Source: Methanobacteriota archaeon
Lineage (GTDB): Archaea > Methanobacteriota > Methanobacteria > Methanobacteriales > Methanobacteriaceae
Assembly: GCA_023411115.1 (NCBI GenBank)
Contig: JAEYPF010000018.1
Coordinates: 62,001 to 126,000, forward strand
DNA: 64,000 bases
Reading direction: 5' to 3'
Every line of letters starts with the position of its first letter. Positions within the stretch are counted from its first letter, which is position 1. A program made the position numbers and the translations under genes. The notes beneath the pieces are model-generated. The model did not search any database. It worked only from the letters and a program-made list of their open reading frames with translations, and had not been told where the DNA came from. Below are positions 47,965 through 56,622 of the stretch, piece after piece.

Positions 47965-48363
47965 CTACTCTACATAATTTTCTATGATATCATCAACTAT
48001 ACACGGCGCATTCCATCCAACAACATCTACAGCAATCTCTTCGAGCTCAGAAGGCACATCTTCCATACCATAGGGCCTAATAACAATTATAGGCTTACTT
48101 AATTTCTTTGCAACATCTATTTGTTTCTTTATAATAGACTTATACTTGTTATATAATCCTGAAAGAATTATCACAATTCCTACTGGATCTATTTGTTCTT
48201 GAAGCTCTTTTTCACTAGTTATATCTCCTTCCAGCATTCCATAATTTTTAAATTCAAATTCAGATGCGGTAGATAATTTTTCAATAAGTAAATCGTATTC
48301 CTCTTCATTTTGACTTATATGACTTATAAAAACATTATATATTTTTGATTCAGATTCAAACAT
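47965..48363 (-). CDS. ThsB-like TIR domain protein (DUF1863, MTH538 type)
   Basis: 132 residues from ATG 48363 (GGGTTGAT upstream). The fold signals are IYNVFISHISQNEEEYDLLIEKL at the start, GIVIILSGLYNKYKSIIKKQ in the middle, KPIIVIRPYGMEDVPSEL, and the closing VDVVGWNAPCIVDDIIENY. This is the flavodoxin-like TIR family first seen in Methanothermobacter MTH538 and later in Thoeris ThsB. The glutamate usually found in the W...EI..A helix appears replaced (KKQIDVA). No ThsA or other defence gene lies nearby. The gene is isolated. Confidence 0.75.
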   Translation of the reverse strand: MFESESKIYNVFISHISQNEEEYDLLIEKLSTASEFEFKNYGMLEGDITSEKELQEQIDPVGIVIILSGLYNKYKSIIKKQIDVAKKLSKPIIVIRPYGMEDVPSELEEIAVDVVGWNAPCIVDDIIENYVE

Positions 48364-48481
48364 TTTTATCAACCCTAATTATAGATTCCTATAATTATTT
48401 TAGAATTTCTAAGGATAAAAATATGATGAAAATTAATTTTAAATAAAAATAGAAGTTTAATATAATAAATTAAATCAATAG

Positions 48482-48519
48482 AAGAGGTAAAAGTAGTTAA
48501 AAACTATTTTTCACCTCTT
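48482..48519 (-). terminator. Hairpin terminator of the transglutaminase-like gene
   Basis: Outer stem AAGAGGT/ACCTCTT, then an inner A-rich/T-rich stem (arm GTAGTT). It lies 32 bp past the stop codon at 48551 on the minus strand. Confidence 0.5.
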
Positions 48520-48550
48520 AATTGTAAGTTCCTGAAAACTTAGAATGTAA

Positions 48551-49144
48551 TTATACAATTAAATAATTATATCCGTAAGCCCTGTAAGGAACTGTTTTCC
48601 ATTGTCCGTTTTGATATAATTGAACTGACCTGTGTCTGCTTGAATACGCTGTTGCATATTGAATTATCCTTGATTGATATCCTGCAGCTTTGAATTTGCT
48701 GTTTAAATATTCACTGTAAGCCCAACAATCACCGGCTCCATATTTTACTAAGCCAGTAGCAGTACTAACACCGCTTCTGTAGCCGTATCCTGCAGCCGAT
48801 TTCATAATTGAGTTTAATTTTGGGTCACTATATGTATCTGCTGTACCACTTGAAGTGTAAGAACTCTTTGTAGTAGTTGATGCTGCTTTAACTGTTTTGG
48901 TAGATTTGTATTTCCAGTAATATCTCCATACATATCTCCATTTTCCATGCTTTTTATACCATTTCTTATACCATACTTTGACTTTGGTCGCAGCATTTAC
49001 TTTCAAAACGTCTTTATGTTCACTCAGACCAATATTTGCATTATCATCCGATGCACTCTGGTCTGTTGCCCCTGCGATTGAGGGAAAAATGCTCACTGCT
49101 ATACCTAATACTAATAGCAATGCGCACGTAGATCGTCGCTTAAT
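48551..49144 (-). CDS. Secreted transglutaminase-like cysteine protein; probable AUU start
   Basis: 197 residues if it begins at ATT 49144, which has GGAGGCGGT 3 nt upstream and gives a near-perfect signal peptide (IKRRSTCALLLVLGIAVSIF, cut after SIAGA). The only upstream ATG (49222) lies inside the TATA box. The mature protein has a basic aromatic stretch (KWYKKHGKWRYVWRYYWKYK), a Ser/Thr linker and a C-terminal papain/transglutaminase-like domain with the cysteine in GAGDCWAYSEYL and histidine in SSRHRSVQLYQNGQW. The third catalytic residue is not obvious. Family members occur on methanogen surfaces, presumably acting on pseudomurein. Confidence 0.75.
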   Translation of the reverse strand: MKRRSTCALLLVLGIAVSIFPSIAGATDQSASDDNANIGLSEHKDVLKVNAATKVKVWYKKWYKKHGKWRYVWRYYWKYKSTKTVKAASTTTKSSYTSSGTADTYSDPKLNSIMKSAAGYGYRSGVSTATGLVKYGAGDCWAYSEYLNSKFKAAGYQSRIIQYATAYSSRHRSVQLYQNGQWKTVPYRAYGYNYLIV

Positions 49145-49157
49145 TGTACCGCCTCCG

Positions 49158-49199
49158 TGTCCAAAAGTATTAATACACCTACTTGTAACTTTTTGGACA
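49158..49199 (-). promoter_or_regulatory. 5' UTR hairpin of the transglutaminase-like mRNA
   Basis: An 11-bp stem (arm TGTCCAAAAGT, one bulged base on the partner) encloses a 19-base loop with an AGGTG on the message strand. It ends one base before the CGGAGGCGGT ribosome site. The inferred transcription start falls at its 5' edge. Confidence 0.5.
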
Positions 49200-49218
49200 A
49201 AACAATAATCAACGTATA

Positions 49219-49230
49219 GCATATATAAAT
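49219..49230 (-). promoter_or_regulatory. TATA box of the transglutaminase-like gene
   Basis: CATTTATATATG read on the minus strand. Transcription would begin about 25 bp downstream (near 49200), past the ATG at 49222. Confidence 0.5.
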
Positions 49231-49739
49231 GTTTTGGTTTTTTTCTCTAAAAAAAGCCATTATAGCTCTCTTTTTTCAATTTAAGACCCTCTTAAAGTGT
49301 ATTGAAATGTCGAATTATAGATTAGCATGTTTAGTTTGTATTTTTACTAAATTAGCTTTAATTAATCCTTATTTCAAAAAATTGTCACTAATAGATGCTA
49401 TTAAGCTTCTAGATTATACAGCTAAATTATGTATGGTATTAAGTATCAAGTTCATTCATACGTATAATCAATATAAACACATAAATGCTAAAAATACAAA
49501 GTGATACACGCTATTTTCAATATTAACCATTGAATATTGCTTTTATTAAAAATGGCGTGAAATCTCCTATTTTCAACATTATCTGCAAATTTTATTATTT
49601 TTAGAGCCTATTGAAACCTTATCTTTGTCAGTAATTTCAGACAGTATAAAACTATAACTTACATATGAATCATATAATACAATTACTTTTTATACTCAAA
49701 ATCCCATTATCAGATCATAAATTGCGGAAGTAGACTGAA
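49231..49739. other. AT-rich spacer before moeA, no gene seen
   Basis: About 510 bp. A 91-codon plus-strand frame exists but has no ribosome site and a low-complexity composition. The moeA promoter should lie in the last 100 bp (TTTTTATACTC near 49688). Nothing else supported. Confidence 0.45.
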
Positions 49740-50954
49740 ATGTTTTTATCTGAATTGATACCAGTTAAAGATGCACGTGTAGTCATAGACAACATCAAAA
49801 TCAAACCAGATATTGAAAGAATATCTCTTGATGAAGCTTATAATAGAGTTCTAGCGGAAGATATAGGGGCTATTTTAGATTCTCCTTCTTTTGACAAGTC
49901 TGCTATGGATGGTTATGCCATAAAAGCTGAAGATACATTTGGGTTTTCCCAAACAAACCCTGCATATCTAAAAATTGTTGATAGAATAGGTGCTGGAGAT
50001 ATATCAAAAGTAGTTTTAAAAAAGGGAGAAGCCGTAAAAATTGCAACTGGAGCACCCATACCTGAAGGTGCAGATGCAGTAGTTATGGAAGAATATACGT
50101 ATGAAAAAAATGACAATCTAGAAGTTTTAACAACTCTAACTCCTGGTGAAAACGTTGCTCCATTTGGAGAAGATTTTAAACAGGGCGATAAACTTTTAAA
50201 GTCAGGAAAACTCCTAAGACCCCAGGATATTGGGATAATAACATCTGCAGGCCATGACAGAGTAAATGTATTTAAGAAACCTAAAATAGGTGTAATTACC
50301 ACTGGAAACGAGCTTGTAATGACTAGATCTGAAATCAAGGGCGCAGAAATTATTAATTCAAATTATTACACTTTAAAAGCACTTGTTGAAAGCACTCTTG
50401 CAGTTCCAGATGTTACACACTGCGTCGATGATGCTGAAAAAGTAGAGGAGCAAATTGAAAAATTTTTGAAATCATGTGATGCAATAATAACCACTGGCGG
50501 CACCGCAATAAGTAAAGGAGATGTTGTAGTGGATGTAGTTGATAAAATGGGCGAAGTTCTAATTCATGGAGTTGCCTTAAGGCCAGGCAAACCTTTTGGA
50601 TTTGGAGTAATTGATGAAACGCCAGTATTTATGTTATCAGGTTATCCTGTGGCTTCGATGGTACAGTTTGATGTCTTTGCACGCAGTTACCTCCTTAAAA
50701 TGCAGAATATTCATAAAGAATTCCCCATTATTAAAAAAAAGGCATCTCGAAAGATCGCATCAACCCTTGGAAGAACAGATTATGTAAGGGCAAAAACAGA
50801 CGGTGCCCTGGTTAATCCCCTTAAAATAGAGGGGTCAGGAATTATAAGATCCATGGTTGAATCAGATTGCTATATTTTAATAGAAGAAAATGTTGAAGGT
50901 ATAAATGAAGGAGAAGATAGTGATGTTATACTTTATGATTCGTTAAAGGTATAA
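49740..50954 (+). CDS. moeA: Molybdopterin molybdenumtransferase
   Basis: 404 residues, ATG at 49740. MoeA signatures: SPSFDKSAMDGYAIKAEDT, GAGDISKVVLKKGEAVKIATGAPIPEGADAVVMEE, IGVITTGNELV, TTGGTAISKGDVVVDVV and LRPGKPFGFG. It inserts molybdate (or tungstate) into adenylylated molybdopterin, needed by formylmethanofuran dehydrogenase, formate dehydrogenase and the Mo enzyme at 23.2-26.1 kb. Monocistronic here, followed after 117 bp by the protease gene. Confidence 0.95.
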   Translation: MFLSELIPVKDARVVIDNIKIKPDIERISLDEAYNRVLAEDIGAILDSPSFDKSAMDGYAIKAEDTFGFSQTNPAYLKIVDRIGAGDISKVVLKKGEAVKIATGAPIPEGADAVVMEEYTYEKNDNLEVLTTLTPGENVAPFGEDFKQGDKLLKSGKLLRPQDIGIITSAGHDRVNVFKKPKIGVITTGNELVMTRSEIKGAEIINSNYYTLKALVESTLAVPDVTHCVDDAEKVEEQIEKFLKSCDAIITTGGTAISKGDVVVDVVDKMGEVLIHGVALRPGKPFGFGVIDETPVFMLSGYPVASMVQFDVFARSYLLKMQNIHKEFPIIKKKASRKIASTLGRTDYVRAKTDGALVNPLKIEGSGIIRSMVESDCYILIEENVEGINEGEDSDVILYDSLKV

Positions 50955-51071
50955 CATATTAAGTCCATAACTAGACTTTCATCAGGAAATAAAATTATAA
51001 AAATTAATATTATTATAGAGATAAATATTACAATACTGATAATTCATTTTATCAGATTTAAAGGTGATCAT

Positions 51072-52361
51072 GTGGACGCTTGGGAGTTTTACGCTATTGC
51101 ATTCATTGTTATATGGGTTTCAGCCATTTTATTTAAAGATAAATTAAAAATTGATGTAAATGGCCCTATTTTAATGAGAAGGACTACTAGATTAAGGGAT
51201 TTTATTGATTCCATTGCTCAAAAGAGCCCTAGATTCTGGCGGGGATTTATGACCGTTGGAATTCCTGTATCTATATTTTTTACAGTGCTCCTAATCTACT
51301 TAATAGCAATATCCCTTCAAACCTTTTTAGAAGCCCCTGCGGCCTCCCCAATTCTACCCGGTGTTGACTATCCAGGGAATCCTCTTTATATACCCTTAGG
51401 TTATGGTTTAATTGCGCTTGCTACAGTTTTGATAATACATGAATTCGCCCATGGAATTTTAGCAAGGGCAGAAGGAATAAAAATCAAATCTATTGGACTT
51501 TTATTATTTGCAGTTCTACCTGGTGCTTTTGTTGAGCCGGATGAAGAACAAGTAGCTAAAGCTAATAAACTTACAAAGCTCAGGATCTATGTGGCTGGAT
51601 CGATAGCTAATTTAACACTTGCAGGTATTGCATTTGCAATTGTCTTTTTGATAAGTAGTTTTTTTGTTCCCGCTGCATTTCATTCAGATGGAATGGAAAT
51701 TGCAAGCGTAATCCCAAATAGCCCTGCCAATGGAATTTTAACTCAGGGAATGATTATTCACGATATAAATGGCCATAAAACCAATAATTTAACAGAATAT
51801 AGTGCAGCTATAAGTAATATCAAAATTGGAGATACTTTAACATTTACTACGGATAAAGGAACTTTTAAAATTAAAACAAGTGTAAATCCAAATAATTCAA
51901 CCCGTGCATATATTGGAATCAGAACTCAAGAACATTTACTGGTAAACCAAAATATTCACGACGTTTATGGAGATGTAATACCCTGGACTTTGTATTCTCT
52001 AAAAGATTTATTCTTCTGGATATTTTTATTGAACTTTGCAGTTGGAACATTCAATTTACTCCCGATGAAACCATTAGACGGCGGACTAATATTTGAAGAG
52101 CTTTTGAGCGCTAAAATGTCTGAAAATAGGATTAGTTCAATAACTTCAAACTTTAAAGGATTTTTACGCCGGAAATTCAAGCTATCAGAAGAGAAAGCTA
52201 AAGGAGCAGCATCAAGTCTTAGAAAAATTTTAAGCTTTAATGTATCAGAAAAAAATGTTAATAAAATAGTATACAGCTTATCCTTGATTGGCTGGACATT
52301 TTTAGTCATTAACATAATTTATGTCGTTGGACGTGGAATATGGCTATCATTTTTAAGTTAG
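51072..52361 (+). CDS. Site-2-type intramembrane metalloprotease (M50) with PDZ domain
   Basis: 429 residues, GTG start at 51072 with AAAGGTGATC. Zinc motif HEFAH at 123-127 in a membrane helix, a PDZ-like domain around residues 215-290 (IASVIPNSPANGILTQGMI, GDTLTFTT), and the second motif LLPMKPLDGG near 340. A charged cytoplasmic-type insert with Arg/Lys (RRKFKLSEEKAKGAASSLRKI) and a final helix follow. Such proteases cut membrane-anchored regulators or signal-peptide remnants; target unknown. Confidence 0.92.
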   Translation: MDAWEFYAIAFIVIWVSAILFKDKLKIDVNGPILMRRTTRLRDFIDSIAQKSPRFWRGFMTVGIPVSIFFTVLLIYLIAISLQTFLEAPAASPILPGVDYPGNPLYIPLGYGLIALATVLIIHEFAHGILARAEGIKIKSIGLLLFAVLPGAFVEPDEEQVAKANKLTKLRIYVAGSIANLTLAGIAFAIVFLISSFFVPAAFHSDGMEIASVIPNSPANGILTQGMIIHDINGHKTNNLTEYSAAISNIKIGDTLTFTTDKGTFKIKTSVNPNNSTRAYIGIRTQEHLLVNQNIHDVYGDVIPWTLYSLKDLFFWIFLLNFAVGTFNLLPMKPLDGGLIFEELLSAKMSENRISSITSNFKGFLRRKFKLSEEKAKGAASSLRKILSFNVSEKNVNKIVYSLSLIGWTFLVINIIYVVGRGIWLSFLS

Positions 52362-52449
52362 ATTGATAATTCCACACTATTAAAATTAAATAAATAATGT
52401 GAAACTTACGTTCACATTATATTATTTTTCTTTTTCTTCCTCTATCGCT

Positions 52450-52560
52450 GTAAAAAATCTATGATTTTTTACGTTTGCAAATCTTTGATTTGCAACTGCA
52501 AAAAATAAAATTTTTTGCACGCCACGAAAATTTTTCAATTTTCACCGGCTACGATTTTCG
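52450..52560. repeat. Hairpin array H6 (four hairpins and a half, overlapping a gene end)
   Basis: Arms/loops: GTAAAAAATC/TAT (52450-52472, 10 bp), TTGCAAATC/TTT (52475-52495, 9 bp), TGCAAAAAAT/AAA (52497-52519, 10 bp), GAAAATT/TTTC (52526-52543), then CACCGGCTACGATTTTCGAG, which is the right half of a hairpin found complete in H4. The DUF166 stop codon (52542-52544) lies inside the array. Confidence 0.9.
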
Positions 52561-53192
52561 AGGGCCTCTTCAAAGGCTTCCTTATGGAAATTCGCCGCCA
52601 TCTCCTTTTTACACTCATCATCAGCAAATAATCTCATTTTTGGAGCTCTGCAGGGATAATGCTGTAACTTAAGGCCTGCCTTTATTGGTAGATCCTCTAA
52701 ATCCTGCCCAATCATCTCTTCAGCTACGAAAAATGTAGAACCGCATGGCGAAGACCTCAAAACTTCGATATCCACAATTTTATCGCCTTGACAGTTTATC
52801 CGGACAATAGGCCTTCCAAACTTGGATACAAACTCGTCGAACACAGGATTACCATTTTCCTGAAGATCACACATGTTTTCAGGGCATGTGACATTTCCAA
52901 ATCTTTCAACCTGATTTTTAAATCCTTCGCCCCTCCATGCAGCTACTATTATCCATTTAACCTTGTCATGGAACATTTCAACCAGATCAAGGGTAAGATC
53001 CGGGTGCAATGTATAAGTTATCAATATATCTGAACCTTTAATTTTAGAAGCAGCTTCTTCTGGAATTTCAATATCATCTGCAAACATTGAAGTGGGCTGT
53101 TCAAGCTCTATAAATTCTGTATCAAATTCTTTGCTTATGTATTCATATGCTCGGTCCCCATAGGGCCCATCTGTTACAATAGTTATTTTCAA
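52542..53192 (-). CDS. DUF166 family protein, full length
   Basis: 216 residues, ATG at 53192. DUF166 family: [19 protein letters not shown], an acidic [51 protein letters not shown], and the C-terminal [18 protein letters not shown] segment plus YPCRAPKM. Conserved cysteines suggest a metal or cluster site. The function is not established; older databases call it thymidylate synthase-like on weak grounds. Its last residues (ALENRSR) are encoded by hairpin array sequence. Last gene of a four-gene run with ArsR and QueG-like genes. Confidence 0.82.
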   Translation of the reverse strand: MKITIVTDGPYGDRAYEYISKEFDTEFIELEQPTSMFADDIEIPEEAASKIKGSDILITYTLHPDLTLDLVEMFHDKVKWIIVAAWRGEGFKNQVERFGNVTCPENMCDLQENGNPVFDEFVSKFGRPIVRINCQGDKIVDIEVLRSSPCGSTFFVAEEMIGQDLEDLPIKAGLKLQHYPCRAPKMRLFADDECKKEMAANFHKEAFEEALENRSR

Positions 53193-53203
53193 ATCATTCC
53201 CTC

Positions 53204-53641
53204 CTAAAGGCCTACTATTTTAGTGCCATCACAATAAATTCTGTTTATAATACTACCAAAATTAGCAATAAACTCATCAAAAACATTATCGTTAACCTTA
53301 TCCCAATAATTATTAGTCTCAGCCACTTTTACATTTTTGTATTCAAGTAATTGTTTCTTAAACCCTTCTCCATACCAGGTAGTCACTACTACCCACTTTA
53401 AATCAGCATATACTTGATCTATTAATTCTAAACTTAAATCAGGATGCCATATATAGTTCAATAATAAATCGTGACTTCTAATTTTTTCCAGTATTTTTGA
53501 ATCTAGCTGTATTTCATCTGCAAGTTTAGTTACTGGTGGGTCTAATTGGATATATTCAGTTTCATACTTTGATGAAATATCCGTATATGCACGAAAAGCT
53601 GTAGAATAATGCCCGTCAGCCACTATTACAATTTTTACCAT
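53204..53641 (-). CDS. DUF166-like protein, short paralog
   Basis: 145 residues. It aligns with the N-terminal two-thirds of the neighbour: [56 protein letters not shown] and [19 protein letters not shown]. It stops before the cysteine-containing C-terminal region, and CPENMC is absent ([10 protein letters not shown]). So it keeps the fold's first part without the likely metal ligands, either a truncated duplicate or a partner subunit. 11 bp before the full-length paralog. Confidence 0.75.
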   Translation of the reverse strand: MVKIVIVADGHYSTAFRAYTDISSKYETEYIQLDPPVTKLADEIQLDSKILEKIRSHDLLLNYIWHPDLSLELIDQVYADLKWVVVTTWYGEGFKKQLLEYKNVKVAETNNYWDKVNDNVFDEFIANFGSIINRIYCDGTKIVGL

Positions 53642-53656
53642 GTATTAATCTCCCAA

Positions 53657-54007
53657 TTATTTCGCCATGTCTTCAATTAAATCGATGATTTCTGGATTAA
53701 CCAGTTTATAATGTATCCAAACTCCTTCTTTATGTCCCTTTATAAATCCTGCATTCTTAAGGACATTTAAATGATGTGAAATAGTTGACTGAGGCTTTTC
53801 AAGGGCAGTAATTATTTCACAAGCGCATAATTCACCATCCTGTAATAAATAAAGTATTTTAAGTCTGGTCGGATCAGAAATTGCCTTGAACATATATGAT
53901 TTAGTTTCAAAACTTTCATCAGAGGGAATTTTTTGTAAAATTTTCTTCAAGTTCCCTATTTGATCCTCACAGGGTTCATCTTTACCTTCAATCTCGCAAG
54001 TTTTCAT
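53657..54007 (-). CDS. ArsR/SmtB-family transcriptional regulator
   Basis: 116 residues, ATG at 54007 with CAGGAGATTTTA. Winged helix: FKAISDPTRLKILYLLQDGELCACEIITALEKPQSTISHHLNVLKNAGFIKGHKEGVWIHYKL. C-x-C in ELCACE, at the alpha-3 metal site of ArsR proteins, plus two N-terminal cysteines (KTCEIEGKDEPCED), point to a metal(loid) or thiol sensor. It sits 15 bp before the DUF166 pair and 89 bp after the QueG-like gene. It is the best candidate to bind the 26-bp palindrome at 55039-55064. Confidence 0.87.
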   Translation of the reverse strand: MKTCEIEGKDEPCEDQIGNLKKILQKIPSDESFETKSYMFKAISDPTRLKILYLLQDGELCACEIITALEKPQSTISHHLNVLKNAGFIKGHKEGVWIHYKLVNPEIIDLIEDMAK

Positions 54008-54096
54008 TAAAATCTCCTGTTTTATTTAATTATCTCTTGAAATACTCCTATTAACTATTTAATTCAATAATCACATTTTAACAGGTCTACCCTTTA

Positions 54097-55005
54097 TTAG
54101 TTTTTCTTCTCCATTAACTTTGCAGTCATCTTATCGAATTTATTTTTGACGGCTTCATATCCTTTCTTATCAAATGGACAGTTTGCTATACAATAAGTAC
54201 ATCCCTGGCTACAACCTATACAAAGTCTTTGTATAAATTCCATTTCCTTGCCCCCAAAACAAGTTTTTCGTTGTATCAGTGCATTTTCAGGACAAGATAT
54301 AGCGCATTTGACGCACTTATCGCAGTAGTCAGGTATCCATGAATGTTCATTATCGTCTTTTACCGGTAAATTTGCTATACTGACAAATATAGCTGAAATT
54401 TTCAGTCTAGGACCCAGTTCAGGGGTTATTAAAAGACCACTTTTTCCTATAAAACCTAAACCTGCTTTTTCAGCAAGTGGCGAAAAATTCACTAAATCAC
54501 TATCAGGATGAGCTACTCCTGTTGCAAATCCATTTTTTCTAAGATAATCCGAGAGCTTATAAGTTAAATTACCGAATTTTTCGTATAACAAATCATTTAA
54601 TTCTTTTGCTTCAGCTCCGGGAGTTGCATTAATGATTTTTTTATCCATTTCCATGGTTAAAACAATTGCATTTGGATACTGAATATATTTATCTTCAATC
54701 ATCATGTCAGGAGTAAGTAAGGTATACCCTATACTTTTAATACCCAATGAATGAGCATATTTTTCAAATTCCTTAATGAATTCACCCTCAGCTATGTCTT
54801 TTGGCTTATCTGGATTAGATATATGTGATTCGTCAGTATGTTCAATGCCCTCACAACCCATATCTTCTGGCTCATCTACTTCTTCACATCCACACACCTC
54901 GTCTTCTGGTGTATCCCCATATCCACAACTGCAATCCTCAGTTCCTTCCCGCTTATCAATACTTTTTGCATCTTCAGATCCGCAGCTATCCTCTTTTTCA
55001 TTCAT
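54097..55005 (-). CDS. QueG-like 4Fe-4S protein with acidic Cys-rich N-terminal extension
   Basis: 302 residues from ATG 55005 (AAAGGTG upstream; TTG at 55023 overlaps that site). The first 70 residues are acidic with seven cysteines ([22 protein letters not shown]), unlike anything in QueG. The rest resembles epoxyqueuosine reductase-type reductive dehalogenase relatives: [47 protein letters not shown], and two cluster motifs [12 protein letters not shown] and [16 protein letters not shown]. No cobalamin residues are obvious. Archaea do not make queuosine, so the substrate must be different. First gene of the ArsR/DUF166 run. Confidence 0.72.
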   Translation of the reverse strand: MNEKEDSCGSEDAKSIDKREGTEDCSCGYGDTPEDEVCGCEEVDEPEDMGCEGIEHTDESHISNPDKPKDIAEGEFIKEFEKYAHSLGIKSIGYTLLTPDMMIEDKYIQYPNAIVLTMEMDKKIINATPGAEAKELNDLLYEKFGNLTYKLSDYLRKNGFATGVAHPDSDLVNFSPLAEKAGLGFIGKSGLLITPELGPRLKISAIFVSIANLPVKDDNEHSWIPDYCDKCVKCAISCPENALIQRKTCFGGKEMEFIQRLCIGCSQGCTYCIANCPFDKKGYEAVKNKFDKMTAKLMEKKN

Positions 55006-55038
55006 TATATGCACCTTTTCCAATCTCAGGCTTAATTC

Positions 55039-55064
55039 TATATATCCAAATATTTGGATATATA
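55039..55064. promoter_or_regulatory. Perfect 26-bp palindrome, probable ArsR operator
   Basis: Half-site TATATATCCAAAT followed by its exact reverse complement, with no spacer. It lies between the divergent QueG-like gene (start 55005) and the flavoprotein gene (start 55170), overlapping TATA-like sequence. The shape (AT-rich, AAATATTT centre) is typical of ArsR-family sites. Confidence 0.7.
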
Positions 55065-55169
55065 AATATATAACACTATCTGTTTTTGATAATTTAGCAA
55101 AAATTCAAACTTATATAGTTGGAAATAACAAAGCCTATAATGTCTAATTCTATAGGGTGAAAAAATAAA

Positions 55170-56525
55170 ATGAAAATAGTAATAGCCGGTGGTGGCGCCG
55201 GAGGGCTTTCAACAGCCTCTAATATAAGAAAATGCAATAAAAACGCGGAAATAACTGTAATTACTAAGGAAAAACACATTGCTTATTCTCCATGTGCTAT
55301 ACCTTACGTTTTGGGCGGAGAAGTAGACAATTTTGACGACATTATCATGCACGAGGCGGAAGACTACCTTGAGAAAAATATTAAAATTATAACTGAAGCA
55401 GAAGTTTTTGATGTAATAAGCAGCGAAAACAAAGTAAAATATCGATTTAAAGATCAGAATATTTCTGAAGAATATGAAATGCCCTATGATTATCTAGTTA
55501 TAGCAACTGGTGCGACTTCATTTATTCCCCCAATTGAAGGAACTGATTTAAAGGGTGTTTTCAAGATCAGGACCATTGAAGATGGTTTTAAGATTAAAGA
55601 ATGGGCTGAAAAAAGTCAACGTGCCGTGGTCGTAGGAGCAAGTTTAATAGGCCTGGAAACTTCTTATGCGCTTAAACAAATGGGCCTTGACGTTACAATG
55701 ACTGAAATGGTATCTCAAATCATTCCAAGATCATTAGATCCTGATATGGCAAATATAGTCCAGAATTATATTGAAAAACAGGGCATAAATGTGATTCTGG
55801 GCAATCCTGTTGAAAAAATTTTAGGCCATGAACATGTTGAAGGAGCAGTTTTTGGAGACGAAACTGTAGAAGCCGATATGGTTATAATGGCTACTGGAGT
55901 CAGACCTCAAACTAAACTTGCCGAGATGGCGGGGTGTGAAATTGGTAGATGGGCAATACGAGTTAATGAAAAGATGCAAACATCTATACCAAATATATAT
56001 GCTGTTGGAGACTGTGTAGAAGTCTTAGATGCAATAACTGGAGAATATACCCAATCCATGTTAGGAACAGCTGCAGTAAGGCAGGGAAAAATCGCTGGCA
56101 AGAATATAATTGGAATTGGCGGAGAATTTAAACCAGTTTTAAACTCAATGGTTTCAAAAGTTGGAGAACTTGAATTTGGTGCGGTAGGTATAACAAAGAC
56201 ATTAGCACCCCAAAGCGGCATAAATGTGATATCTGGAAAAATTAAAGCCCTTACTAAAGCTCGTTACTATCCTGGAGCGAAGCGAATTGATGTAAAGATT
56301 ATAGGCAATCATAAAGGACAAATTATTGGTTGTCAACTGATTGGGGAAGAAAGAGTTGCAGAAAGAGTGGATACTATGTCTTTAGCAATATCAAATGGTA
56401 TAACTTGCTCTGAACTAGCCACTACAGAATTTTCATATGCCCCCCCTGTTTCAATGGTCACAGACCCTATTATTTTAGCTGCTGAGGATGCATGTGAAAA
56501 ATTAAAAGAATTAAAGGGAGAATGA
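55170..56525 (+). CDS. NADH oxidase / CoA-disulfide reductase-like flavoprotein
   Basis: 451 residues, ATG at 55170. FAD motif VIAGGGAGGLSTASNIRK, redox cysteine C42 in AYSPCAIPYVLGG, NAD(P) motif VVVGASLIGLETSYALKQMG, then IYAVGDCVE and a C-terminal dimerisation domain. The single catalytic cysteine matches CoA-disulfide reductases and polysulfide-type NADH oxidases. It may keep CoA, CoM or CoB thiols reduced, or act on persulfide. Divergent from the QueG-like gene across the 26-bp palindrome, so likely co-regulated. Confidence 0.85.
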   Translation: MKIVIAGGGAGGLSTASNIRKCNKNAEITVITKEKHIAYSPCAIPYVLGGEVDNFDDIIMHEAEDYLEKNIKIITEAEVFDVISSENKVKYRFKDQNISEEYEMPYDYLVIATGATSFIPPIEGTDLKGVFKIRTIEDGFKIKEWAEKSQRAVVVGASLIGLETSYALKQMGLDVTMTEMVSQIIPRSLDPDMANIVQNYIEKQGINVILGNPVEKILGHEHVEGAVFGDETVEADMVIMATGVRPQTKLAEMAGCEIGRWAIRVNEKMQTSIPNIYAVGDCVEVLDAITGEYTQSMLGTAAVRQGKIAGKNIIGIGGEFKPVLNSMVSKVGELEFGAVGITKTLAPQSGINVISGKIKALTKARYYPGAKRIDVKIIGNHKGQIIGCQLIGEERVAERVDTMSLAISNGITCSELATTEFSYAPPVSMVTDPIILAAEDACEKLKELKGE

Positions 56526-56622
56526 AATTCTCCTAAACCACTGTTTTTTGAAAAAATTTTTTAATTTTTAATATTATTCTATAATATACTATTAATTTTT
56601 AAATAAAAGAGAGAAATAAGCG

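Noticed and set aside
49229..49504. A 91-codon plus-strand frame beginning MFWFFSLKK
   Set aside because: Its ATG lies in the opposing TATA box, no ribosome site, low-complexity hydrophobic and Lys/Ile-rich composition. Possibly a coincidence of AT-rich DNA.
55039..55064. Palindrome as a transcription terminator
   Set aside because: It lies between divergent starts, not after a gene, and overlaps promoter-like sequence.
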